The notes below the pieces were generated by a model that saw nothing but the letters and a program-made list of their open reading frames with translations, ran no database searches and was not told the origin of the DNA. 64,000 nt of DNA from Opisthocomus hoazin (taxonomy: Eukaryota > Chordata > Aves > Opisthocomiformes > Opisthocomidae). Made by a program: the position numbers and the translations under genes. The stretch spans positions 23,095,014 to 23,159,013 of the forward strand of contig NC_134416.1 in assembly GCF_030867145.1 (NCBI RefSeq), given 5' to 3'. Of this stretch, positions 19,122 to 30,591 are shown in pieces (positions within the stretch are counted from its first letter, which is position 1; each line of letters opens with the position of its first letter).

Positions 19122-22100
19122 TCCTTGTTTTCACCAGCACATGATATTGTGTTAAGTTAAATCCTCAGATGAACTCCCAAAAGATGCATTCTTCCAGCTA
19201 CTGGAAGTGCAGTATACCATCTCTGCAGCAGTATTCACCCACAGGGACAGGACATAGCACAGCCTCGTCTCGTCCCCTTCTGTGCTTGGTTGCACGGGGT
19301 AAGGCAATAGCTGCTGTTCTGAAAGATGCAAACGACTTTATTCCCCTTCATGTAGTGAATGCAAATATGCTGGTCTTCATGCACAGCGGGGAAACAGTGG
19401 AAGAGAAGTCTTCCTGAACCTTCTGCTGCATGGTCAGGAAAATGGAGTGCAGAGAGCCTGTCAGAGGCTTTCAAATTAAATAGGAAGTTCCAATCATGAT
19501 TATCAGATGAATTATTCTGCTGTCTAGACACACTTGTCAGGGATCAGGGCTTCCTTACAGGTGGTGGTTACAAAACAGGAAAAAATTTCTTACTTCCCAC
19601 AAACATTTCTGCAAGCTAAGATACAACGGACATATACACAGCCATTTCTCACGAGCACAACACCGTCTCATAAGGCAAAGGGCAGTGTTAATGACAGATT
19701 TGCAAAAGGATAATAAGGATGTCTCTAGTCCTTGCCAAGTACCGGTGGCAATGAAGAAGGAGATTGGAAGATGTTTGCCTGAAATATCTGTGAGACATGG
19801 AGACTTCCTAAGGAAATGTAAAAGCCTTTTATTTGTATGAGATGAAATTCTGACTAAGCCAGCCAGAAACTTTTTAACCAACTATTCCTTTTGTCAGAAA
19901 AAACTTATGAGGGTGAAATCGTTCTAACAAAGCTTTACCAGGCCAAATTTCTCAGTCCTAAGACAGACCCAGTCATCAAAAGACGAGAAAGGAAGACCCT
20001 CCAGATAAGCTCTGATAGGGATGAGTAACGGTGCCTCAGACATGAAGTCGTGGTTACACTATTTGGTTAGAAGGCCATACAATGGTGGACTGATGATTTT
20101 GCCCCTCTTCTCACCTGTAATGTAGTAGTAGACTGGTCACTCAATTATACGGACCAGGGTCTTACTGGTTTAACGCACTGGGGTAAGAGAAGTCTTACTA
20201 TTGTTCCAGTGCGGAAGGGAGGTTTTTGAAATACCAGAAGGCTTTGTGACATTGGAAAGTGTTTTCTCTACAAAACTAGTTCTGACTCTGTCAAACTGAA
20301 AATAAGCTTCTTGAGCCCACAATATATTGTTTTATATATATGGTTAAATCAAAGAAATTTATGTGATATATAATACATACGTGTCAAGCAGGAGAGAGAC
20401 TAAAAATATCTGTAAACATTATGCATTTATTTAAACTCTTTTTCAAGCTCACATTGCAAGGAATTAGAAATGCTCATTTAATTATCGAAAGCTACGAAAG
20501 TTAAAGAGTATCACGTTGTGCAAACTAGAGCAAAAAATTACATTCCAGTTGCATTGGCATGAGTTTTTTATCAAATGACATCAGGCACTGAAGCAGCTAT
20601 CTGATATCTTCACAGTTTCCAACAAACGGAAAGGTTATTTCAGGATTCTCTTCTTTGTCTGCCTCTTTCATTTCAAATATTTCTGCTGCTTGAAAAAACC
20701 CAACACTCTTAAACAAAAAAAAAAAAAACAAACCAACTTTCTACGCGAAGGGAAAAGTAAGGTCCTGATGTCCCTGAAAAACTGTGGACTTACTGTTCTT
20801 TGTAATGTTTATGATCAAGATTCTTGTGCAAACAGATCTGGTTCCTAACAGGAAGCTTATAAATCATACTCATAATTGCTGTCAAAACTGCAGTGGAGTG
20901 TACTGCAAGTTTCGATAATAAAGAATAGAGTCACAGTTCAAACTTGATTACATTTTGGAAATTCACATTGCTCTTACAAGAATCAGTGGTCTCAAATATC
21001 TTCTTCTCCTGCCAAATTTTTCACTTGTACTTTTTATTATTTATGAAATCAGTGTCTGCACAATGTCATGCAGACCTCTGCTGATAAACTCTAATTAAGA
21101 TTAAGACAAGCCTTTTGGAAAGGATCCCATCATTAGCAAACATGATAAACACAAAAATACTCCCTACTTGTCAACCAGGAGCAATTCAGTAACCTAACAG
21201 TATTATCTGTTGCTAGGCTACAGAGCTGACAAAGCTTCAATTATATTGTATGGCCATACCTATAGAATACTGTATAAGCAAAATGTATCTAATATAAAAG
21301 CATTTAACTTCATCCATGCTATCTGTAATTCATGGCTTCTTTCAACAGGAAAAATCAGGTTAATAATTACATAGCACGCTGGAAAAATCTTAGCGATGTG
21401 TCATGTTTGCACAATTTTTTCTAATTTATCTCTATGATTGATAGACATTTGCTTTTTAAAAATAATAAAATGTAAGCAATGGGATGCTGTAAACCACAAG
21501 CGCAACTACATCTGGGCTCATCAAGATATGGAACCACACAGCATAAAAAATATACAGTAAATTGAACCAATTAAATTGTATTTAGATGCGGTAATACTCT
21601 ATCTTCTCTATTCAGAATAAGGAGTACTGTGGTGATAGATATGCATGCTAATATAAAACTTTATTTTATGTAGGACAGAAATCTAAAATACAGGAGAAAC
21701 TTGTGGGTCTTTTTGTTTTTTTTTAAACAGCCCTTCATTTTTTCCTTCTACATTTGGAATTTTTTTTAAACAAAGCAACCTCTGTTATCCTGTTTGGAAT
21801 CAGTAATTTGCTCTGAAGATTTAACTGAAGCGGTGGCCCTTCGCCCGTTTTGATTCTGAGAACCCTACAACACTTCCAAGGAAGACACAGACCCCGGCAC
21901 AGTAAGCCTTCTGATGGTGGGCTGCTTTTTTTTTCCACTTACTTTCTGCAGACCTTAAGGAGTGACCATTTGGGGTCTGTGGGTCAGAGTCTGAAAAAAA
22001 ATATATCTAAGGACAGACTCCCCTGTTAACTCCACTGGGAGCAAAGAGCTTCAAAACGGATGGAACCATAAAGCCTCTTGATTCATACCACTGCTTATAG

Positions 22101-25100
22101 GAAAAGTGACTTAAGCAAGCAAGTAGCTAAAACCAACATTTCCATTGAGTACAGCTGTTTCATGGGAGGAAGTGCAGCTATTTTTTCACAGATGAAGAAG
22201 TGTAACAACAATACAAACATATATCCAAAGGCAATCCCAGTTTTCCTGTCTTAAGATTAGTCAGTTTTCTTTGCTGAAACACTTATTTTTTTGACCCAGA
22301 AATGACACACATATTTCATAGAAATTTAGGAGATCAATGTTGATTTCCATTACAACCAATTTTCAGTGCCAGTTAATTCAGAACTACTACTTTCCTGTAG
22401 TAAAATTTATGCTTACTGGATTTGATTGTGTTGCTGCAACAACATAATAGCCCATTTCCTGTATACACATCTTTTTGCAAGAAGGGTCAAAAGACTATCA
22501 GAATTTATTTAAACAACAGATTGTTACTCTTAGTGACTTCCAGGCACCGTCAACTGAATTAAACCTTTCTCTCCCAATGAAATACTCCAATTTGTAAAAA
22601 ATGATGCCTTTTAGTAATGGTAATGGGGGTTGGAGTTAATTTATTATCTTCCCTCCTTTGCTGCACAGGTTAAGCATATAAGGAGAATTTGCACATCGCA
22701 ACAGGACAGGATCTTCATATTTGGGTTCCTCCTGCTTCTCACCCATGGGGTTGTGACGACTCAGCATAATGAATGCCATTTCAGCGTGGCACAAGTTACT
22801 GGACAGATCTCTAATTTTTGACATGAACAAAGTACATATATCTATATGTAGACACATTTTTTAATAAAAAAATATAATTAATTCAAATCCAATACTGTTG
22901 AAATTTTTGACAGTAGAGTGGTACAAGGAACAGAACTTATAAATTATGTGTGCCCCTTCTTTGAAAAATGCTTTGGAGGTTTCTTTGTGCATTGGCAAAT
23001 ACAGTAGGAATATGAGGTATTGTGTGGATCCTCCTGCACAGCACCTGATAAAAGAATAAAGAGCTGTGACATATTCTTAAAACAATAGAGGAATTAAAGA
23101 GAAACAATGGGCCAGCTGCTTCATTAATACAATCAAAAGAGAGCCCAGCACAGAGGAGTCCAGATAATTAAGCACTACTCTTTTAGACCTTTTTTCTATA
23201 ATAAAATTGCTAAAAATTTATTAACTACTTCATAGTTGTTCGATAGATCTATGTACTTGTTTATTTAGTTTGATTAATGCCTTTTCAGTATTCTACAACA
23301 TGCCAACTCATGGTTCATACAAGTTTTTGAGTAAAATAATGTAAGAATAAGTGATATGGATCTGTGGTATTTACAGCAATAAATCAAAAGCATTTTGTGA
23401 ACAGTCTTTCTGGTTACTACATAATCTTTGCATTTTTCACATGCGTACACGAAATATATACTTTGCACAGCATTTTTGCCATTCATGTATTTCAGTGCCA
23501 GGGTTCCAACCATGTCTCTGGCGAAGTGTCTCAAAAATCACCCCTGCAAATTCAGGCTTCTCAAACTCTCACAAAAAGTAGTTGTAGTGCTACATTAAGA
23601 TTAATGAGAAGATTTCCTAGCATCTTCTATCATTTTTTCTTGTTTACTGATCAAAGCAGATTTCCAAAAGATACCTGACCTTTATCTAAACCACTGCATA
23701 TTATAAGCCTGCACTGCACTGACTGCAGAAAACGTAAAATCTGTTACACTCTACAAAATTAGACCAACATAGCGGACAAATCAGTTCAGTTGCCACTTTC
23801 ACTATTACCTTGTTTCTCAGCATAAAATATGGAGCCTGCTTCATTTTTAATTCACTAAACAAACTGCAAAATAAAGGAATTGCAACAATTATATTTTTCA
23901 GAACAACAGAAGAATATTCAGCTTAAAGGCACCAGCCAAATTGAAGAAGGTGGCTTTAAAGTCCCTGCATTTTGAGATATAAAATGTCTGACCAGAAACA
24001 GGGAAGAAAAATACTCCTTCAGAATATAGCTCTTACTGCTGCACCTGAGTCAACCTGAGCTTTGGGCCTGACTTCAGCTTAGTCATATGCTGACAGTCGA
24101 AACTGGTTTTAACTGAATAGATGATTTTATAGTTAAAACTGTCAGGAATTATATAGGTCGTAAAGAGAAAAATATTGAAGGAACTTGCCAGTCCTAGGGC
24201 AGTCAGATCCCAAACCTGGCACCTCTGTGTCAGTGTAAGGGGCAGGCCCTTCCCTTGCTGCAGGACGACTATTGCCAACATCACGATCCGTGTTGCAGTA
24301 GCTCTTGAATTAATACTGCAAACAGCTTGCTCAGCTGAACCCCAAATGAAGCACACTGTTTCTGAAGAGCAAGGAGCATAACAAACACTTAGATCTGACC
24401 TCTTTTTTGTCCAGTGTTGCCTGTGTGCTTTTTGTTAGTTTGAGAGTTTCTATTTTGATTGCTCCAATTAAATGTCTGGGTGTAACACTCAACAGAGTTC
24501 TGTTAGGTGAGGAGGAAATATAGATTAGCGCTCAGAAAATATTCACAGGAAAATAATGTGGTAATTTTATTTGCCATTTTCCCCCCTGATAGAGCTGTCA
24601 CAGCTTATTTACCACAGGGGGAGACAGTTAAACCCATATCCTTAGAAGTTCTATGCATTTAAGAGGCTTATATATCTCTTCTGGGACCCTCGTTCAAATC
24701 CTGGGCTAATCAGAGTGAATACATATCTTTCTATTAGATGGCTCTAAAAAGTCTTAGGTGATATCAGTTCCTGGTGGACGAGAGTCCATAGCGTAAAACT
24801 ATTAAATGTTTGGCACAAATGGCAATACTTATGGAATGAAGCTGAAAACTGTAATATCCTCCCACATCACAAGAAGTTAAGTCTGCTGCTCAGAGGTTGA
24901 AATTAAAGCCTGCCACAAATGTTAAACCTGTCATATTTCCTTAATTCAGCATAAACTCAAACAAGGAAGTCAAAGGAGTTCTTTCACAAGTTTACTGATT
25001 TCTTCCTTTTTTTTTCCCTTTCTTTCCAAATTCCTCTGTTTTGAATTGAGTGTTATACCTTTTTTACATTTGAATCGGGTCTCACTTGAGTATTATTTCA

Positions 25101-28100
25101 GAATTTACTAATCCTTCAGAAAGGAAATGATAAACAGCTTGGAAAAAAACAATAAACCCTTGCTGACATTGCCCACGTTGCACTCCCATCACCACTGCGA
25201 AGGAGGCAGGACTGATTGTCACAGCAAACCCAACTCCCCTTCCACTTTTTACAGGATCAGTGAATGGACACTCTCCAAAGAGCTTCCCATGAGATATTCC
25301 CAGATGACCCCCGCTGCTTCCCCCAGCTTTTGTGGATGCACCAGGTTTCAGAGAGAGAAAACGGACTACTGAAACCAACTACTCTGAAGCAGGGCTTTGG
25401 ATACACACACTCCTACAATCCCCGCTTCTCTAACAGCACAGCTGTAAGGTGACCTTTCTGTAGCCTTACAAACACAATCATGCCTGTGGATTGTCTTTTC
25501 AGAGTTATTTTGTGAGACTGGAGCGTATGAAAAAAGGAGGTGATTAAATGAGACAATAGATACGCTTTAATGGCACCTCTTTCTTACAGAGAAAGCAGAG
25601 AACACTACATCTTATCAATGGATTTTCTGCTGTCTTGCACCTGCTACTGTAGGGCTCATTTCTTGCCCCTGGGCAAATGTAGAGTGAATGGCAAAGGTAC
25701 CTGAGCGGGAGGACGGATTATATAGAGGAGCTGGATTGATAGGTTGTATTTGTAAAGGAAATAAACACATTAAACAGAAGGACAAATGGGGAAGCTACAG
25801 AATGGCAAAACCAAAATAAGAAATAAGTATCAGCTATTAGACCTGGTTGCTTATTCAATACAGGGGCCACACTCCAGAAGAAGCTCAAGGCTGTGGGTGA
25901 AACAAAAGCCACCTTTTGTAACGAACAGAAGCCTGAGCATTTAGCTGCGTGTACTGTAACCCTCAGAAAACAGTTGCTATTGTTGCTAGTTATCTCGCAC
26001 CTTTCCTCACGTTAACGTTCAGCTCATGGGTTGAAGTTCAGGAGCTAGTTTACCTCAGCTGTAACAACCACGGAAGCAAAGTAGCACTTCTTGATTCTGA
26101 AAAAAATCTTGCTCCCACTTCAGCCATTAGAACATTTTACGCTGGCTGCTGTGGAAACAAGACTCTGTGACAAATCAGTGGCCCTCTTACTAAACAAACA
26201 ACTAAGTAAAAGGCACTGAAAGCAGATTTGCGTGTTTAATACGGTCTAAAAGGTAAACGCCATAGAAGCTACAATAACTACCTAATTCAGCCTTTTCTGT
26301 TTAAAAAGTACCTCATTTAAAAAAAACAGCCACCACACACACACACGAGAACCCACACCAAAACTGCAGATTTCCTCCAGATACGTGTTAAAAATCACGT
26401 ATTATGGTTCTGCCTTTTGTAGTGAAGCTAGAAGTAAAAATGACAGAAAACACGTCATGATCAAAAGCATTTCCACCTTCCAAACCATATACAATGTACA
26501 AAATAAACAAGTGGTGTAAACCACTGCCAGTCCACCGTTTAGTTCATCTAATAGAAGAGACTGTTAACAGCAGAAAGCAAATCCTGTAACGGTAACAGCA
26601 AGACCGAGCTACTTGTGGTCACAATTGAAATAAAAAAAAACATTATGAATGAGCGAATAGTTAAGACTGTCGCTGTACATACTAACATGGATTAGCAATT
26701 AAAGAGGATTCTGTACTTGATGATTTCTTCCAAAACAGGCTTAATAAGAAATACCAGTTTACCAGGCATCATACAGGTGCATGGGAGCTGCCATTCTGCC
26801 TGCCTGGTCAGCATGATTTCTAAATGGCCAGGAAAGAAGTGACTGTATTCCCAAAGGCAAGCTGTCAAAATTCAGGCTGCAGCTGATAAACTGATTACAA
26901 AGCTGCTTAAGACTTTGCTTGTAAACAAAAGCATTTATCAACTAATAATTTGCAATAAACCGATGTAACTCCCAGCTGAGCCCCAAACTGTAATTGTCTT
27001 TACCATCTGCCTATTAAAATACCATTCTTCATCACCAAGCAGGAGCAGAAGGGAGAGAATCTCCAAAAACTACACAACTTGCATGCTTATAAATAATCTG
27101 TGAGCATTTCACACGTTCATTATGACTGCCAGGTTTTTTATACTTCATTTTCTCTTTTTGAGAGGCAAAGAGGTGCTGTAAAGTGACAGAAAAGAAATTA
27201 ATAAATACCGCCTGGTGCAAGAAAAAAATTATGTAAGTTCATCATACTCTGCAGTTTCTTAATTTTTTTCTCTTTTTGCTACTCCATAGGAATATCATGA
27301 TGGAAGGCCCCTCAAGCACAACTTTGCAGATTAAACTCTCAATTTCTTTTCAACTTGTCAGTTTTCATTACCTTTCTTTCTTATGCATTCACTTCTTACA
27401 GCTGCTTCAATGGGGAGCCAGTTAAAGCATGATGGCTCCCCAGGGGGGAGTCTGCCGGGGTCTGAGGGATTCTGCAGACTCCGTGGACCTCTACGGTGTT
27501 ACCCTTAAGAACATTCTGTCTATCTCGTTGAGAGACTTTCTGAAAATTAAGTGAAATGTGCGTGCTTTTATTTTCTAGCTATTGACAGCCTTAGTCCTGA
27601 GAAAGGTTGTAGACTTCAGAAAAAGTTCAGAATCAACCAATTCAGATGCTCTAAAGCTGATACACCCCGAAGGAAGAACCGCTTTGTTAAACACCTAAAA
27701 TATTCAAGTATGAGTGGGAGAAAACAGGAGAACTGATACCGTGCAGAGAACGGCAGCCCCTCAAGATGTGTCTGCATTAAAAATTGAATTTAACATAGAA
27801 TCGCACTACGATTTAGTGCAATACACTTGACGAAGTCTTTCTGCAATCTGCACTCCCAGCCACCCGCTGTTCTAACAAAAGGCTGTGACCAGAGATCTAC
27901 AATTAATATACCTCTTCAGGAATTTCTGTACAAAATGCACAGATGTTTGAAATGCAACTTGTTTTCCCTTTGACTTTCCAGATTCAGAGTAAAATGATCT
28001 ATTTAGCTGAAGTGAGGCTTTTCATGTGTACAGAAAATATTTTAGGTCATCCCTGGGAGGGCAATGGGGATCTAAAAGAGTAAGAGGAAGGCTCTTCCTC

Positions 28101-28950
28101 TTAATTGATCGTTGACCTGTTAATTGTATTGAAATGCAAGAAACTAAAGGATGATCCTGCCACCCATGCTCACAGAAGCAGTCTCATTTCCTTTGGCGAT
28201 CATCTTTCTCTACCTCACAGCACCTTTGTCTGACCCCTTGTTACTACTAGTGCTGCCTGCAGAACACCCCCCCACTCCCAAGAACTGAAAAAAGGAATCA
28301 AGCCTCAAGACAATTTGGGAGCCTATGGACTTGTTTAAGGTACATTCCACTCAAGACAGTTGTGCTTATCCACTAAGAGAATTTTACATGTGTGTAATTA
28401 CATATACTTATGAATACGCTTGCAGAACTGGGTGTCCATACCCTGGTCTGTATCCACAGTACTGGGACGGGACACAGACAGGGCCGAAATAGAGGGAAAA
28501 GGGAGCAACAGTCTGCACGGATACAGAAGACGCACATATGAAAATTAAATTTTTTTTTTAGTGTTGTAAAGAAAAATTTTTGTTAAACGCTAAGACATGG
28601 TGATGAAAAGCACTTTTCAAACCTCTGTAGTTAAAACTCATCATATGAATTATTTAGTAAGCAAAACCTTTAAATAATTTGGCAGGGTGAGACCCTTAGG
28701 ATGACAATGCTGAGTTGCATTCTAAAGTTAGAAGAATCACAGTTCTAAAGACTTGTGTAAGAATTACTTCTTTTATTATGGTCACAAAAAAATAAAAATC
28801 AGAAAAGACTGGAAGACTCCAAGCAGGAAATTGTAATTTCTAGCGCTTGCCACACAAAAGGCGGTGTTAAAGGAATTTGCCGTTGAAGTATTAGTTGTGA
28901 GATTCAGAACCTAATTTTGTATTTCTCGGGTTCCTTAAAAAAATCACGAT
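19122..28950 (-). other. ZFPM2 intron, unremarkable stretch
   Basis: AT-rich sequence with scattered homopolymers and a short CA repeat. No exon, CR1 or other recognisable element was found by eye. Confidence 0.7.
26334..26346. repeat. Short (CA)n microsatellite
   Basis: About six and a half CA units. Confidence 0.9.
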
Positions 28951-28959
28951 TTGTTATTT

Positions 28960-28967
28960 ATGCAAAT
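28960..28967 (+). promoter_or_regulatory. Octamer motif ATGCAAAT
   Basis: A perfect POU/Oct octamer in an AT-rich setting (ttatttATGCAAATaaac) on the left edge of the CpG island, about 620 bases before the YY1-type start at 29587. One octamer can arise by chance; its placement at the island edge is the only reason to list it. Confidence 0.35.
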
Positions 28968-29276
28968 AAACTATATCCGAACATACGACCGATACAGTAG
29001 GGGAGTCTGATGAGGAAACAGGGCACCTTCAGACGGCCGCGTTACGCCGTCCATCACACCCCTTCGCACGCGCACGGAATTCCAGCGAGCAGCCCAAGCC
29101 GCCACGCAACCCCCAAGGCCCACACACCCCTAACGAACGGGTGCGTCCGTGTCGTCGGCGTGCTCCTGTCGCGCCCGGCGACTCCCGCGCTCCCCCTCAG
29201 CGCTGGGGGAGCGGCCTCCCCGCTCCCCTCAGGGCCCGCCGCCCTTCCAGAGCCTTCCCCGCGTGCCGCCCCGCCG

Positions 29277-29291
29277 CCAGCAGGTGGCGCT
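29277..29291 (+). promoter_or_regulatory. CTCF motif CCAGCAGGTGGCGCT
   Basis: Matches the core CTCF consensus CCNNNAGRKGGCRSY at every constrained position, and sits in the densest part of the CpG island. Occupancy and any insulator or loop-anchor role are inferred. Confidence 0.75.
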
Positions 29292-29583
29292 GCCGCCCCG
29301 CCGTGTCGCGCCGCGCGGGGCGGCGGGAAGTTCGCGCCTGCTGCTTTGCTGACAGTCGCCGCGCGCTTCTCCTGTCACGACATAGCGAGGCGATTCGGCT
29401 GTCGCGGCGGGGACAGAGAGCGGGGCAGATGTCGCGAGCCGTGGGCCCCCTGGCGGACAGAAAACCGCCGGACCGACGTGCAAACCAGCCAAGCAACTCG
29501 TTTTAAAATGTTGCCGGCTGATTCCCGGAGGTACCTGGGGGACATTCCCCTTCTCCGCCCGTCTGTCGTACCTCTGTGCTCCT

Positions 29584-29592
29584 AAAATGGCG
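29584..29592 (+). promoter_or_regulatory. YY1-type motif AAAATGGCG
   Basis: AAAATGGCG is a strong YY1 core. In many CpG-island promoters this motif lies just downstream of the transcription start and overlaps the initiator ATG, as it does here with the ATG at 29587. Confidence 0.5.
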
Positions 29593-29718
29593 CGAACGCT
29601 CAGCGGGGCTCTCCTCCGCCTGCAGCCCTGCGGACTGGCGAGCCCCGCACCCCCGAGGCCCGCCTGGTCCGCTCCCCTTACACAAAAGCTTCCAGAGAAA
29701 CGAAGCCCAGAAGCATGA
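29587..29718 (+). other. 43-codon open frame with a presequence-like composition
   Basis: The ATG lies in the YY1-type AAAATGGCG. The frame reads MARTLSGALLRLQPCGLASP, then a proline-rich part and LTQKLPEKRSPEA before TGA at 29716-29718. There is no acidic residue until position 37, and Arg, Ser, Leu and Ala dominate, as in mitochondrial targeting peptides. No good GT donor was seen inside the frame (TG|GTCCGC at about 29665 is weak). I do not recognise the peptide. It may be a first exon, an upstream ORF of a non-coding RNA, or chance in GC-rich DNA. Confidence 0.2.
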
Positions 29719-30564
29719 ACCCATTTCCGTCCACGACCGCTGCCGGGCAGACGATGGTGGATGCCGACGTCCTCAGGAAAGTGAATTTTTGAGCACACCC
29801 AGGTCACGACACGCAGATATCGACCTCTGCATTGGCGTGGCGGCGATGGGAGCGTACCCCCCCGCCCCGGCCTGCCTCCCCAGACCCACTGCTGAAGCGC
29901 TCCCTCAGCCAGACGGCAAAATTTCTCCACCCCTGCCTATCACAAAACATTCATCAAAACTGCATTGGCTTACCTATGGCCAAGCGGGCGCTTGGATTTC
30001 TGCTCAAATCATTCTAATGTGAAACTGGATAGGGAAAAGCACAGCAAAGACTGGAAATCATCCAACATCAGCTGCTTCATAGTATTTCTGTTGCTGAGCA
30101 AAAAACAGCATTCCGGGTCACATGACTCCCACTGAAACACGTGGGAATCCAGACGTTAAAAGTTTGTGGAACCTTTGAACACTTAACTCTGTCTCATGGG
30201 AGTAACAACGAAATTCGATGTCAAGGATGCAGTGATCCCAGAAGAACTATCTGGCTTTTTGAAGAGCAGGGATTACGCACCGAGGTGAAATTCTGCTAGC
30301 CCCACAGTGCTGGCATGAACCCCGGTGTCCTGGCTGGCCGCTTCTTAGAACTGCACAAAATCTTGAGAGGAATGGTAGGAGGTTACTCTAAGTAAAGAGG
30401 TCACAGCGATTAAAGAAAAAGTTCCATTAAATGTTTGGGAGGCACCTGGGAATAGAAGATTTTTACGAAGCAGAATGGAAGAACTGGCAGCAATTACCTA
30501 TCAAGCCTTCCGGTCTGCTTGGAAATGTGCCCTGCTGTTAAGGCTGTTCTCCTGATCACCCCCT

Positions 30565-30591
30565 CCACACACCACACACACACAAACACAC
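30565..30591. repeat. CA-rich simple repeat
   Basis: Interrupted CACA-type repeat (ccacacaccacacacacaca). Confidence 0.85.

Larger units (their letters stand above)
29010..29900. promoter_or_regulatory. CpG island inside the ZFPM2 intron, candidate promoter
   Basis: Base composition changes abruptly from AT-rich intron to CpG-dense sequence. The 60 bases from 29281 alone contain 13 CpGs, and density stays high to about 29900. The block carries a consensus CTCF motif (29277-29291), an NRF1-like string near 29065-29076 and a YY1-type AAAATGGCG at 29584-29592. In vertebrate genomes, CpG islands that escape decay usually mark unmethylated promoters. Candidates are an internal ZFPM2 start (minus strand), an antisense or independent RNA (plus strand), or a developmental enhancer/insulator. 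I see no known gene's first exon. Confidence 0.85.

Noticed and set aside
29010..29585. 191-codon plus-strand frame and several minus-strand frames across the CpG island
   Set aside because: GC-rich DNA has few stop codons, so overlapping frames on both strands are expected. Their composition is Arg/Pro/Ala-rich with no domain.
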